Source: CAIVPM01 sp964615145
Lineage (GTDB): Bacteria > Bacteroidota > Bacteroidia > Chitinophagales > Chitinophagaceae
DNA: 64,000 bases
Assembly (NCBI GenBank): GCA_964615145.1
Contig: CAZTOP010000002.1
Span: forward strand, 48,595 to 112,594
Direction of reading: 5' to 3'
Within the stretch, counting starts at the first letter, position 1, and every line of letters starts with the position of its first letter. Under the pieces are notes generated by a model. The model worked only from the letters and a program-made list of their open reading frames with translations. It made no database searches and was not told where the DNA came from. Made by a program: the position numbers and the translations under genes. Positions 17,393 through 25,486 of this stretch are shown here, piece by piece.

Positions 17393-19223
17393 TTTCAACT
17401 TTATTCATCTTTAACAAATACAACCTCTCAATATTCTTAGGCTTAAACCATTCTCTGTTTTTCTTTCTCATTCTTTTATGTTGCCATTCTGTTGTAGGTG
17501 TAATAGTTTTATTAGTAGCCACAATGGTTATAGGCATATTAAATCCATCTATACAATTGCTGTATCTATAAAATAGTTTTTTCCCTTTAAAATAATATTC
17601 AAGTTGTGGAATTTGTGTTGTGGTTAAATATTGGTCAAATGTTTTTTGCAAATCAAGACCAGTTTCATTAATCAAATATTGTTCAATCTCTCTGCCATCA
17701 ACAGTTTTATGATAAAACCTTTCATTCATTCCTCTTAATATTTGCCTGAATTTTTTATCATCATTCAAAGCATTTCTTATGCCGTGTATCATGTTAGCAG
17801 CTTTATAATACATATCACCACTACCCTCTTTATTCACTCCATAAGTTCCAATAATAGGTTCATCATTTAAAATATTTTTTCTTAATCCATAGCAATAATC
17901 ATTGCCAGCTTCTTTGCCATAATAATATTCTGTAAATAATACTTCACTATAATTTGTAAAGCCTTCGTGTACCCACATATCAGCAATATCATTGGTGGTG
18001 ATAGAGTTGGCAAACCACTCGTGACCACTTTCGTGCACAATAATAAAATCCCATTTTAAACCCCAGCCACTGCCACTTAAATCTCTTCCTTTATAGCCAT
18101 TTTGAAAACCATTGCCATAAGCAATAGCACTTTGATGTTCCATACCCAAATAAGGTGCTTCAACAAGTTTGTATCCATCTTCATAAAAAGGATAGGCACC
18201 AAACCAATATTCAAAAGCCTTGAGCATTGGCTTTACTTGTTTAAACTGTTCTTCTGCTTTTTCTTTGTTATAATCCAACACCCAATAACTTAAATCGAGT
18301 GTGCCTTTTTCGCCAATAAATGTGTCTGTAAAATTTACATAATTACCAATGTAGGGAACAATGCAGTATGTGTTGATGGGATTAGAAACACCCCAAGTGT
18401 ACGATGTAAGTTGTACGTTGTACGATGTATCTTTTAGGTTTTCACTTTTTGAATTTGACTTTAATAACCCATTTCCTACAGCTACCAAACTATCAGGCAC
18501 AATAATCGTTAAACTTGCTCCATTATCAGGTTCATCACTTTGAATATCTTTACAAGGAAACCAACTACTTGCACCTAACCCTTGACAAGCCACACTTACA
18601 AAAGGACGACCCAGTTTATCTTTTGCCCAAACCCAACCACCATCCCAAGGAGGTTTAACTGCTTCTTTTGGTTTGCCGTGATAAAAAATTTCAAGTGTAT
18701 AAGGATATACTTTGCTAATACAATTAAACCCCACAAACTCTATTAAATACACTCCATCTATTTTTTTAAAGTTAATAGACTTACGAATTATTTTTTTAGA
18801 TTTTGCTCTTCCTTCAATTGGAAGTGGTTTCATAGTAGTATCAATTGTAAAAATGCTATCTATCATCAATCCTTCTTGCAAGTCAATTTGCATTAATTTA
18901 CCTTTGGTTTCATCGGTTGTAATATTAGATTGTACAGTTTTTCTTCCTTTTTCTGCAATTAATTTATCCATAAATGCATATATAGAATCGTTTAAGGGTA
19001 CTAAACTTTTATATTGCATTAGCACTTTTCCCTCAATCTCCTTCTTTTCAAAATCAGGTTTCACGGTTATATCATATCTCAACACATCCCACCAATTTCT
19101 ATTTTCATTATTGCTGCCACGTAAGGTATCGGCTTTAGTAAATGTGAATTTTGGGGCATTTAACTGAGCTTGCAGGCAGTTTGCAAGTAGTAAATAACAA
19201 ATAGCAAGTAGTATTTTTTTCAT
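17379..19223 (-). CDS. Secreted M1 family metallopeptidase
   Basis: A 614-residue zinc aminopeptidase-like enzyme with signal peptide (MKKILLAICYLLLANCLQA). The zinc site is HESGH at 397-401 with the third ligand E420 in WVHEGFTNYSE, and the substrate-binding GMEHQ at 360-364 replaces the usual GAMEN. It is short for the family because it ends soon after the catalytic helical region. A run of 7-mers at 18398-18432 encodes part of the N-terminal beta-domain (SYNVQLTSYTW). It likely digests peptides in the periplasm or outside. Confidence 0.93.
   Translation of the reverse strand: MKKILLAICYLLLANCLQAQLNAPKFTFTKADTLRGSNNENRNWWDVLRYDITVKPDFEKKEIEGKVLMQYKSLVPLNDSIYAFMDKLIAEKGRKTVQSNITTDETKGKLMQIDLQEGLMIDSIFTIDTTMKPLPIEGRAKSKKIIRKSINFKKIDGVYLIEFVGFNCISKVYPYTLEIFYHGKPKEAVKPPWDGGWVWAKDKLGRPFVSVACQGLGASSWFPCKDIQSDEPDNGASLTIIVPDSLVAVGNGLLKSNSKSENLKDTSYNVQLTSYTWGVSNPINTYCIVPYIGNYVNFTDTFIGEKGTLDLSYWVLDYNKEKAEEQFKQVKPMLKAFEYWFGAYPFYEDGYKLVEAPYLGMEHQSAIAYGNGFQNGYKGRDLSGSGWGLKWDFIIVHESGHEWFANSITTNDIADMWVHEGFTNYSEVLFTEYYYGKEAGNDYCYGLRKNILNDEPIIGTYGVNKEGSGDMYYKAANMIHGIRNALNDDKKFRQILRGMNERFYHKTVDGREIEQYLINETGLDLQKTFDQYLTTTQIPQLEYYFKGKKLFYRYSNCIDGFNMPITIVATNKTITPTTEWQHKRMRKKNREWFKPKNIERLYLLKMNKVENENK
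18398..18432. repeat. Five 7-mers inside the M1 peptidase gene
   Basis: Five consecutive heptamers TGTACGA, TGTAAGT, TGTACGT, TGTACGA and TGTATCT run without gaps for 35 bp. They are read through in the coding frame of the minus-strand peptidase gene without creating a stop. Confidence 0.7.
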
Positions 19224-19241
19224 AAATAATTATCTAAATTT

Positions 19242-19509
19242 ACCCGAAACCTTCTTTCAACGGTCGTTGAACCTTTCGGGAAAACCCGAAACCTTCTTTC
19301 AGCAGTCGTTGAACCTTTCGGGAAAACCCGAAACCTTCTTTCAGCAGTCGTTGAACCTTNNNNNNNNNNNNNNNNNNNNNNNNNNNNNNNNNNNNNNNNN
19401 NNNNNNNNNNNNNNNNNNNNNNNNNNNNNNNNNNNNNNNNNNNNNNNNNNNNNNNNNNNTCGGGAAAACCCGAAACCTTCTTTCAACAGTCGTTGAACCT
19501 TTCGGGGAA
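19242..19509. repeat. 42-bp tandem repeat array with internal dyads
   Basis: Units start at 19242, 19284 and 19326 (exactly 42 bp apart), then a 100-N gap, then another at 19468. Each unit carries an outer inverted repeat CCCGAAA / TTTCGGG and an inner one TTCAACG / CGTTGAA, so a single strand could fold as stacked hairpins. Copies differ at only a few bases (CAACGG, CAGCAG, CAACAG). The array fills the 325-bp space between the end of lpxB and the start of the M1 gene, together with a degenerate copy up to about 19520. The true copy number is unknown because of the gap. Confidence 0.9.
19360..19459. other. Assembly gap (100 Ns) within the tandem repeat
   Basis: Exactly 100 Ns interrupt the 42-bp array. 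The repeat phase on either side differs by 16 bp, so 100 is a default length and the assembler failed on the repeat. Confidence 0.95.
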
Positions 19510-19548
19510 GCCTGAAGCTATCTTTTATGAGTTACCATAGCTTTCAGA

Positions 19549-20673
19549 CTATTTTACTATCATCCCACAAATAATTTCAGCAGCTGTTTCACTTGCATTT
19601 CCACCAGCAGCCAATTTGTTCCAAAGCAAAGCATAATCATTTTGCAACTGCTTTTTTCTGGCATCATTATGCAATAAATCTTCCAGCTCTGCGATAAGAT
19701 TTTTGGTTGTTAGTTCATCTTGTATCAATTCCTTCACCACCAGCTTATCCATTATCAAATTCACCAAACTAATAAACTTAATCTTCACCAAACGTTTACC
19801 TATGGCATAGCTAATATTACTTGTTTTATAGCAAACTACTTCGGGCACTCCAAACAAAGCAGTTTCCAATGTAGCTGTTCCACTTGTTACAATAGCTGCA
19901 GCAGATTTTGCAAGCAATGGATAGGTTTGATTACTTACACTAGAAACATTAGGGTAAGGCTGCAAAAATGGTTCATAAAAACTATCTTCTAATCCCGGTG
20001 CTTTTGCAATTACAAATTCATAATTTGGAAATGCTTTAGCAACCTCCAACATTATAGGCAACTTTTTTGTAATTTCTTGCTTTCTACTACCTGGCAGAAT
20101 GGCAACACAGTCAACAGTCAACGGTCGACTGTCGACTGTTAACTGTTGACTGTTGATAAGCTTCCATTGACCAATGACTTCTGTAAGTGGATGCCCTACA
20201 TATTCCACATCCCAATTCCATTGAGTTTTGTAATATTCTTTTTCAAATGGAATAATGCAAAGCATTTTATCAATACACAATTTCATTTGTTTAACCCTAT
20301 TGGCTTTCCAAGCCCAAACTTGTGGCGATATATAATAAGCTACTTTTAAGTTCTGTTCCTTAGCCCATTTAGCTATGCGTAAATTAAAACCAGGATAATC
20401 AATCAGCACCAAAACATCTGGCTTAAAGTTCAAAATATCTTGCTTACAAAAAGATAAGTTTTTAAAAATAGTAGGCAAGTTTTTAACCACTTCGGCAAAG
20501 CCCATAAATGCCAATTCCCTGTAATGTTTTACCAAATTTGCACCAGCATTTTGCATTAAATCGCCGCCCCAGCATTGAATATTGGCAGCAGCGTCTTTCA
20601 ATTTAATTTGTTTAATCAAATTGCTGCCGTGCAAATCGCCACTAGCTTCTCCTGCAATGATGTAGTATTTCAT
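19549..20673 (-). CDS. lpxB: Lipid-A-disaccharide synthase
   Basis: It joins UDP-2,3-diacylglucosamine and lipid X to form the lipid A disaccharide on the inner membrane. The 374-residue protein starts KYYIIAGEASGDLHGSNL, has LIDYPGFNLRIAKWAK and YYISPQVWAWKANR, then VAILPGSRKQEI and SGTATLETALFGVPEVVCYK, all standard for LpxB. Between VGHPLTEVI and VAILPGSRKQ there is a short extra segment encoded by a palindromic run of 7-mers (20108-20156), at the linker of the two Rossmann domains. The gene appears functional despite this insertion. Confidence 0.95.
   Translation of the reverse strand: MKYYIIAGEASGDLHGSNLIKQIKLKDAAANIQCWGGDLMQNAGANLVKHYRELAFMGFAEVVKNLPTIFKNLSFCKQDILNFKPDVLVLIDYPGFNLRIAKWAKEQNLKVAYYISPQVWAWKANRVKQMKLCIDKMLCIIPFEKEYYKTQWNWDVEYVGHPLTEVIGQWKLINSQQLTVDSRPLTVDCVAILPGSRKQEITKKLPIMLEVAKAFPNYEFVIAKAPGLEDSFYEPFLQPYPNVSSVSNQTYPLLAKSAAAIVTSGTATLETALFGVPEVVCYKTSNISYAIGKRLVKIKFISLVNLIMDKLVVKELIQDELTTKNLIAELEDLLHNDARKKQLQNDYALLWNKLAAGGNASETAAEIICGMIVK
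20108..20156. repeat. Palindromic heptamer insertion in the lpxB coding sequence
   Basis: Seven consecutive 7-mers (CAGTCAA, CAGTCAA, CGGTCGA, CTGTCGA, CTGTTAA, CTGTTGA, CTGTTGA) form a 49-bp, roughly palindromic block centred on GTCGAC. On the lpxB strand it encodes residues SQQLTVDSRPLTVDC, which lie between conserved blocks and match no LpxB motif. Confidence 0.85.
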
Positions 20674-20699
20674 TGTGACAAATGTAAAGAGGTTTTCTG

Positions 20700-20741
20700 T
20701 TTATCGTTTATCGTTTGTGGTTTATGGTTTATGGTTTATGG
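20700..20741 (+). repeat. TTTRTSG heptamer array, left copy
   Basis: Six tandem 7-mers fitting TTTRTSG: TTTATCG twice, TTTGTGG once and TTTATGG three times, 42 bp in all. It lies 26 nt upstream of the lpxB start and faces the right copy (20844-20885) in inverted orientation across 102 bp. Confidence 0.85.
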
Positions 20742-20746
20742 TTTTT

Positions 20747-20765
20747 AAAATTGCTTCGCAATTTT
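20747..20765. repeat. Small hairpin between the heptamer arrays
   Basis: AAAATTGC and GCAATTTT form an 8-bp stem with a TTC loop. It lies in the 102-bp core between the two inverted heptamer arrays and could act as a weak terminator or be part of the element. Confidence 0.5.
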
Positions 20766-20843
20766 ATTTATTTGTAAGTCAACTTTTGTGCTACTATTTA
20801 ACAGTGGTTGCGTCGCACACTTGTACATTTGTAACTATATTCA

Positions 20844-20885
20844 CCACAAACGACAAACGACAAACCATAAACGATAAACGATAAA
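20844..20885 (-). repeat. TTTRTSG heptamer array, right copy
   Basis: Read on the minus strand this is six tandem 7-mers: TTTATCG twice, TTTATGG, TTTGTCG twice and TTTGTGG, again 42 bp. It ends three bases before the nhaA start codon, so it occupies the place where a promoter and leader would be expected. Confidence 0.85.
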
Positions 20886-20888
20886 AAT

Positions 20889-22070
20889 TTGTTCAGTTTT
20901 TTAAAACATAAATTTATAAATCCTTTAAAGGAAGTTATTAGCGATAGTCGTGCTATTGGAATTATACTTTTATTATGCACTTGTATTTCATTAATCATTA
21001 CTAACACAAGTTTAGGCTCAAGCTATATTCATTTTTGGCAAAATAATTTTCAAGATAACGGTTCGCATCATTTTCATTTTTCATTCTTATCAATTCCAAA
21101 TTCAATACTCGTTATCATCAACGATTTATTAATGGCAATTTTCTTTTTTATGGCAGGTATGGAAATAAAAAGAGAAATGCTGCTGGGCGAGTTATCATCC
21201 ATTAAAAAATCATTGCTTCCAGTATTTGCTGCCATTGGAGGCATGATAATGCCAGCCATTCTTTTTTCAATATTCAATAAAGGCTCTCAATACGAGAGTG
21301 GTTGGGCTATACCTACAGCCACAGATATTGCATTTACATTAGGAGCTGCATCATTATTAGGCAAAAGAGTTCCTGCTAATTTAAAAATATTCTTAACAGC
21401 ATTAGCCATTATTGATGATTTAGGAGCCATTATAATTATTGCATTTTTTTACGGTGGTTCCATACATTTCTGGTATTTACTAGCTATTATCTCACTTATT
21501 TTTTTGTTATGGTTTTTAAACTTTAAGAAAATAAAATTTGGTGTATTAAATTTCATAATTGGCATTATACTCTGGTATTGTATGTTTAACTCAGGCATAC
21601 ACGCAACTGTTGCAGGCGTTGTGTTTGCAATGTTTGTACCCACACAATATTTGCAAAAATTTGAAATGAAACTGCACAACCCAGTTTACTTTGTTATACT
21701 ACCACTTTTTGCATTAGCCAATACAAGTATTTTGCTACCTGAAAATATTACTAATGCCTTATCAAATAATTTAAGTTGGGGTATTATTGCTGGCTTATGT
21801 ATTGGCAAACCATTAGGCATATTTTTAATGTGCTATTTACTGGTATATAAAAAATGGGCACTATTGCCCGATGGTGTTCAGTGGAAACAACTATTAAGTG
21901 GTGGTATGCTTGCTGGCATTGGTTTTACAATGAGTATATTTATTTCAACCTTAGCATTTGATAATAGTGCTTTGCAAGACATTGGTAAAATTTCAACATT
22001 AGTAGCATCATTCATTGCTATAGTTTTGGGTTGTATTATGTTTCTTATTCCAACTAAAAATCGACTTTAG
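20889..22070 (+). CDS. nhaA: Na+/H+ antiporter NhaA
   Basis: It exchanges two protons for one sodium ion at the inner membrane. The 393-residue protein has about 12 helices and the transport aspartates: D146 in PTATDIAFT and the pair D176-D177 in LAIIDDLGA, equivalent to D133, D163 and D164 of E. coli. The start is inferred as TTG at 20889: an in-frame stop lies at 20868-20870, no ATG precedes the first helix, and the N-terminus FLKHKFINPL aligns with family starts. The TAG stop overlaps a palindrome. Confidence 0.93.
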   Translation: MFSFLKHKFINPLKEVISDSRAIGIILLLCTCISLIITNTSLGSSYIHFWQNNFQDNGSHHFHFSFLSIPNSILVIINDLLMAIFFFMAGMEIKREMLLGELSSIKKSLLPVFAAIGGMIMPAILFSIFNKGSQYESGWAIPTATDIAFTLGAASLLGKRVPANLKIFLTALAIIDDLGAIIIIAFFYGGSIHFWYLLAIISLIFLLWFLNFKKIKFGVLNFIIGIILWYCMFNSGIHATVAGVVFAMFVPTQYLQKFEMKLHNPVYFVILPLFALANTSILLPENITNALSNNLSWGIIAGLCIGKPLGIFLMCYLLVYKKWALLPDGVQWKQLLSGGMLAGIGFTMSIFISTLAFDNSALQDIGKISTLVASFIAIVLGCIMFLIPTKNRL

Positions 22071-22100
22071 CATTGTCAACTTTTAAAAAGTTGACAATGC
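22070..22100. repeat. 31-nt palindrome at the nhaA stop codon
   Basis: Arms of 15 nt (22070-22084 and 22086-22100, starting GCATTGTCAAC) are perfectly complementary around one base. Its first base is the last base of the nhaA TAG. No T run follows, so it may stabilise the 3' end or be a protein site as much as a terminator. Confidence 0.7.
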
Positions 22101-22116
22101 TTGTAAATAATTTATA

Positions 22117-23265
22117 ATGAAAAAAATATTTTTAATAAGCTTACTAACCACTTGTATATCCAGTTTCTCGCAAGACTCTTCTTTTGCAAGAAAAATAGTT
22201 GACACCCTTACCTCAAAAGCCTTTTGGGGCAGAGGTTACACCAATGATGGCATGCACAAAGCAGCTATTTTTTTAGCGGATGAATTTAAACAATTTGGTG
22301 TGGAACCAATGAAGGGTAAATCCTATTTTCAGGAGTATAGTTTTACTGTTAATACATTCCCTAATAGAATGAATGTATCTATTAATGGCAAAGAATTAGT
22401 TGCTGGAAAAGATTTTATTGTTGCTGCTGATAGCAAAGGATTTGTTGGCGAAGGCAACTTAGAACAAATAGATAGTGTGCAATTTATAGATAGAAAAAAC
22501 AGGTTTATTATAAAGCTGGAAAATAAGCTAACCATGGACGTTGAGCAAAAAGAGGCAAACTATACTTTAATACAAGTTAATAAAGCATCAATTTCCAATC
22601 TTCCTTTAAACTACAAAGTTGCAATCGACAATAAATTCATTAAAAACTTCAAAGCAGCAAATGTTTGTGGCTTGGTAAAAGGTACAGTTTATCCAGATTC
22701 TATCATAATGATTACTGCACATTATGACCATTTAGGCGGATTAGGAAAAGATAAATATTTCCCAGGTGCCAATGATAATGCCAGCGGGGTTTCATTATTG
22801 TTAAACCTAGCAAGATATTATGCTAAACACCCACAACCCTACACAATTGGTTTTATACTTTTCTCAGGTGAAGAAGCTGGTTTAATGGGCTCAAAATACT
22901 TTACAGAGAATCCTTTGGTAAAACTTAAAAATATCCGATTCCTAACAAATACAGATTTAGCTGGTACTGGCATTGATGGTATTACAGTAGTAAATGCAAC
23001 TGAGTTTCCAAAAGAATTTAAAATAATGCAAGATATCAATGCTGAATATAAATTATTAAAAGCAGTAAATCCTCGTGGTAAAGCTGCCAATAGTGACCAT
23101 TATTTCTTTACAGAGAAAGGTGTTCCTTCATTCTTTTTTTACACACTTGGAGGCATTACTGCCTATCATGATGTATTTGATATGTCGGCAACATTACCTT
23201 TAAATGAACATGAAGATTTATTTAAACTGATAATTAAGTTTAATGAGAAACTGATGGGTTTGTAA
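22117..23265 (+). CDS. Secreted M28 family metallopeptidase
   Basis: A 382-residue exported zinc aminopeptidase. The signal peptide ends near residue 18 (TCISSFSQ). The co-catalytic zinc ligands are visible in AHYDHLGG (His202), GANDNASG (Asp220) and SGEEAGLMG (Glu252/253), with the later Asp in NTDLAGTG and the His in ANSDHYFF. It probably trims peptides in the periplasm or outside the cell. It follows nhaA by 46 nt and precedes DUF4920 by 43 nt, but each may have its own promoter. Confidence 0.9.
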   Translation: MKKIFLISLLTTCISSFSQDSSFARKIVDTLTSKAFWGRGYTNDGMHKAAIFLADEFKQFGVEPMKGKSYFQEYSFTVNTFPNRMNVSINGKELVAGKDFIVAADSKGFVGEGNLEQIDSVQFIDRKNRFIIKLENKLTMDVEQKEANYTLIQVNKASISNLPLNYKVAIDNKFIKNFKAANVCGLVKGTVYPDSIIMITAHYDHLGGLGKDKYFPGANDNASGVSLLLNLARYYAKHPQPYTIGFILFSGEEAGLMGSKYFTENPLVKLKNIRFLTNTDLAGTGIDGITVVNATEFPKEFKIMQDINAEYKLLKAVNPRGKAANSDHYFFTEKGVPSFFFYTLGGITAYHDVFDMSATLPLNEHEDLFKLIIKFNEKLMGL

Positions 23266-23293
23266 CACAGTATAAATTTGTCCTTTACATTTG
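23259..23293 (+). promoter_or_regulatory. Probable promoter of the DUF4920 gene
   Basis: TACATTTG at 23286-23293 matches the Bacteroidota -7 box exactly and lies 15 nt before the ATG. TTTG at 23259-23262 is the best -33 candidate, but the 23-nt spacer is longer than usual. Confidence 0.45.
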
Positions 23294-23308
23294 CCAAAAT
23301 AAAACTAT

Positions 23309-23779
23309 ATGAAAAAGTTATTATCATTTACAATCGCAGGTTTATTTTCTTTATCGTTAATGGCACAACCACCCAAAGGAGATGCTAATAAAGGAATGAC
23401 TTTTGGAGAAAAAATTACTGCTGAAGGAGCTATTAGCTCTGATGAATTAATTAAAAATCTTGAAAAAGAAAATAAATTAGAAGTAAAAGTTGAAGGAGAA
23501 GTTGCACAGGTTTGTGCTGCAGAAGGTTGCTGGTTAAAAATGAAAACAGCTACAGGAACAATGATGGTTAAAATGAAAGACCACAAGTTCCTAGTTCCAT
23601 TATCAATGAATGGCAAAACAATTGTAGTAAAAGGCACAGCAGAAAAAAAAGTAACAAGTATTGAAATGCTGAAACATTACGCCGAAGATGCTGGTAAATC
23701 AAAAGCCGAAATTGATGCTATTAAAGAACCTAAACAAGAAGTAGTATTACAAGCTCAAGGTATCATAGTTACAAAATAA
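23309..23779 (+). CDS. DUF4920 periplasmic protein
   Basis: A 156-residue exported protein with signal peptide MKKLLSFTIAGLFSLSLMA. The mature domain has the DUF4920 pattern: GEKITAEGAISSDELI, VEGEVAQVCAAEGCWLKMKT and HKFLVPLSMNGKTIVVKGTAE. An OB-like beta-barrel is likely and the CAAEGCW pair of cysteines is characteristic, but no function is established. A terminator follows at 23807-23848. Confidence 0.85.
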   Translation: MKKLLSFTIAGLFSLSLMAQPPKGDANKGMTFGEKITAEGAISSDELIKNLEKENKLEVKVEGEVAQVCAAEGCWLKMKTATGTMMVKMKDHKFLVPLSMNGKTIVVKGTAEKKVTSIEMLKHYAEDAGKSKAEIDAIKEPKQEVVLQAQGIIVTK

Positions 23780-23806
23780 TTTTTAATAACTTCAGTAATA
23801 AAAATT

Positions 23807-23848
23807 AAAAACGACCTGATAGTACCAATACTTTTAGGTCGTTTTAGT
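23807..23848 (+). terminator. Terminator after the DUF4920 gene
   Basis: AAAACGACCT at 23808-23817 pairs with AGGTCGTTTT at 23836-23845, with an 18-nt loop and Ts at the 3' side. It separates DUF4920 from the UbiA gene. Confidence 0.75.
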
Positions 23849-23870
23849 TTACATAGAATCAAGTACAACA

Positions 23871-24815
23871 ATGAAACAATTAATAGCATTTTTTCAAATG
23901 GCGAGATGGCAAAATTTGCTATTCATTGCATTAACGCAATGGCTATTTCATTTATGTATTCTAGTGCCTAATTTATCGGCTGTAGGCTTACAGCCACAAG
24001 TTACAAATTCATATTTTCTGCTTATTATCATTGCATCTATTTTAATAGCAGGCAGTGGCAATATTATTAATGATTATTTTGATTTAAACATAGACAAAAT
24101 AAACAAACCAGACAAACTTGTTGTTGACAAATACATATCAAGACGGTGGGTTATATTTTTACATTTGTTGTTAAGCCTATCTGGAATTATTTGTAGTTTT
24201 TATGTGGGTATGAAACTAAATTTATTTTGGTTGGGCATTGCAAATTCTTTCTGTGTATTACTACTTTTTATTTATTCTGCTTCTTTAAAAAAACAGTTTT
24301 TGATTGGTAATATTGTAGTATCTGCTTTAACATCTTGGGTAGTAATGGTATTAATTTTACCAGAGTATGAAGCACTCAATAAAACATCTGTTCAAACACT
24401 TGAAGCTTATTACAAAATATTGCGAATTGGTATTCTTTATGCATCATTCTCATTTATTATTTCTGTTGTAAGAGAAGTAATAAAAGATATGGAAGACATA
24501 GATGGCGATCATAAAAATGGTTGCAAAACAATGCCTATTGTTTGGGGATTAAATGCAACCAAAGTGTTTGTTGCTGTGTGGCTAATAGTATTAATAGGAG
24601 TAGTTATTATTGCACAACTCTATGTAGTAAGATTTAAATGGTGGATTAGCATTGTATATGCGTTTATTTTTATAGTTGCTCCATTAATTTACATCTTAAA
24701 AAGCTTGTTTAAAGCTCAATCTGTAAAAGACTTTCATACATTAAGCAGCCTTGTAAAATGGGTAATGCTCAGTGGTATTTTATCAATGATATTCTTTTGG
24801 ATTTATGAAAGATAA
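23871..24815 (+). CDS. UbiA-family prenyltransferase
   Basis: A 314-residue membrane enzyme that attaches a polyprenyl chain to a small acceptor. The first Asp-rich motif is NDYFDLNID at 67-75 followed by KINKPDK, and the second is DMEDIDGDHKNG at about 205-216. About eight helices surround them. Bacteroidota members are usually annotated as geranylgeranylglycerol-phosphate geranylgeranyltransferase-like, but the acceptor is not determinable here; it is distinct from the menaquinone MenA type. It is followed by maf after 36 nt. Confidence 0.85.
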   Translation: MKQLIAFFQMARWQNLLFIALTQWLFHLCILVPNLSAVGLQPQVTNSYFLLIIIASILIAGSGNIINDYFDLNIDKINKPDKLVVDKYISRRWVIFLHLLLSLSGIICSFYVGMKLNLFWLGIANSFCVLLLFIYSASLKKQFLIGNIVVSALTSWVVMVLILPEYEALNKTSVQTLEAYYKILRIGILYASFSFIISVVREVIKDMEDIDGDHKNGCKTMPIVWGLNATKVFVAVWLIVLIGVVIIAQLYVVRFKWWISIVYAFIFIVAPLIYILKSLFKAQSVKDFHTLSSLVKWVMLSGILSMIFFWIYER

Positions 24816-24851
24816 ATCCAACTAGGTCTAAAAATTATTCCATTTATTTAT

Positions 24852-25409
24852 ATGATTATTTTAGCATCTCAATCGCCACGTCGTAAACAATTACTTGAGT
24901 GGGCAGCAATTCAATTTGAAGTAATGGTAGCTGATACCGATGAAAGCTATCCCAGCGATTTGGCCATTGCGGATGTGCCTGTTTTTATTGCACGTGAAAA
25001 AGCAAAAGCAATTGCCAATAAGTTAGAAAACAATACAAAGAAAATACTGGCAGCCGATACCATTGTGGTGATTAATAATGAAATTATTGGCAAGCCACAA
25101 AGTCGTGAACAAGCTATTGAGTTTTTGCAAAAATTATCTGGCAACAAACATCAAGTAATTACAGGAGTTGTGATTTTGGATAGTGTAAACGAAATTGCAT
25201 TTGCAGATATTACTACTGTAACTTTTCATTCATTAACTAAAGAGAAAATTGAGTTTTATGTGGATGAATATAAGCCTTACGACAAAGCAGGTGCTTATGC
25301 CATACAAGAATGGATTGGCGTTGTGGGTATTAAAAACATTAATGGAGATTTTTACAATGTAATGGGATTACCTGTTAGTCGTGTGGTGCAGGCATTGGAG
25401 GTATTATAA
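24852..25409 (+). CDS. maf: Maf family nucleotide pyrophosphatase
   Basis: Maf proteins hydrolyse non-canonical or modified nucleoside triphosphates to monophosphates and affect septation when overproduced. The 185-residue protein has SQSPRR at 6-11, the catalytic Asp69 in AADTIVV, GKPQSREQA, and the C-terminal YDKAGAYAIQEW and YNVMGLPVSR. The SQSPRR and KAGAY features are typical of the dTTP/UTP-type YhdE subgroup. Intact and of normal length. Confidence 0.93.
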   Translation: MIILASQSPRRKQLLEWAAIQFEVMVADTDESYPSDLAIADVPVFIAREKAKAIANKLENNTKKILAADTIVVINNEIIGKPQSREQAIEFLQKLSGNKHQVITGVVILDSVNEIAFADITTVTFHSLTKEKIEFYVDEYKPYDKAGAYAIQEWIGVVGIKNINGDFYNVMGLPVSRVVQALEVL

Positions 25410-25486
25410 GCAAGTTTGATACTCACAAAAATTTAACAAATCCATAAATCTTATCTACTTATTTTAGTTGCATTAAATCATTAATT

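Noticed and set aside
19242..19509. CRISPR array at the 42-bp repeat
   Set aside because: The units join directly with no unique spacers between them, no cas gene is near, and the repeat contains internal dyads, so it is a simple tandem repeat.
19220..19515. Protein-coding frames through the 42-bp repeat
   Set aside because: The frames exist because 42 is a multiple of three; they run across the N gap, show no domain and have no start context. They are repeat artefacts.
20700..20885. Insertion sequence or integron at the inverted heptamers
   Set aside because: There is no transposase or integrase frame in the 102-bp core, and no target duplication could be seen.
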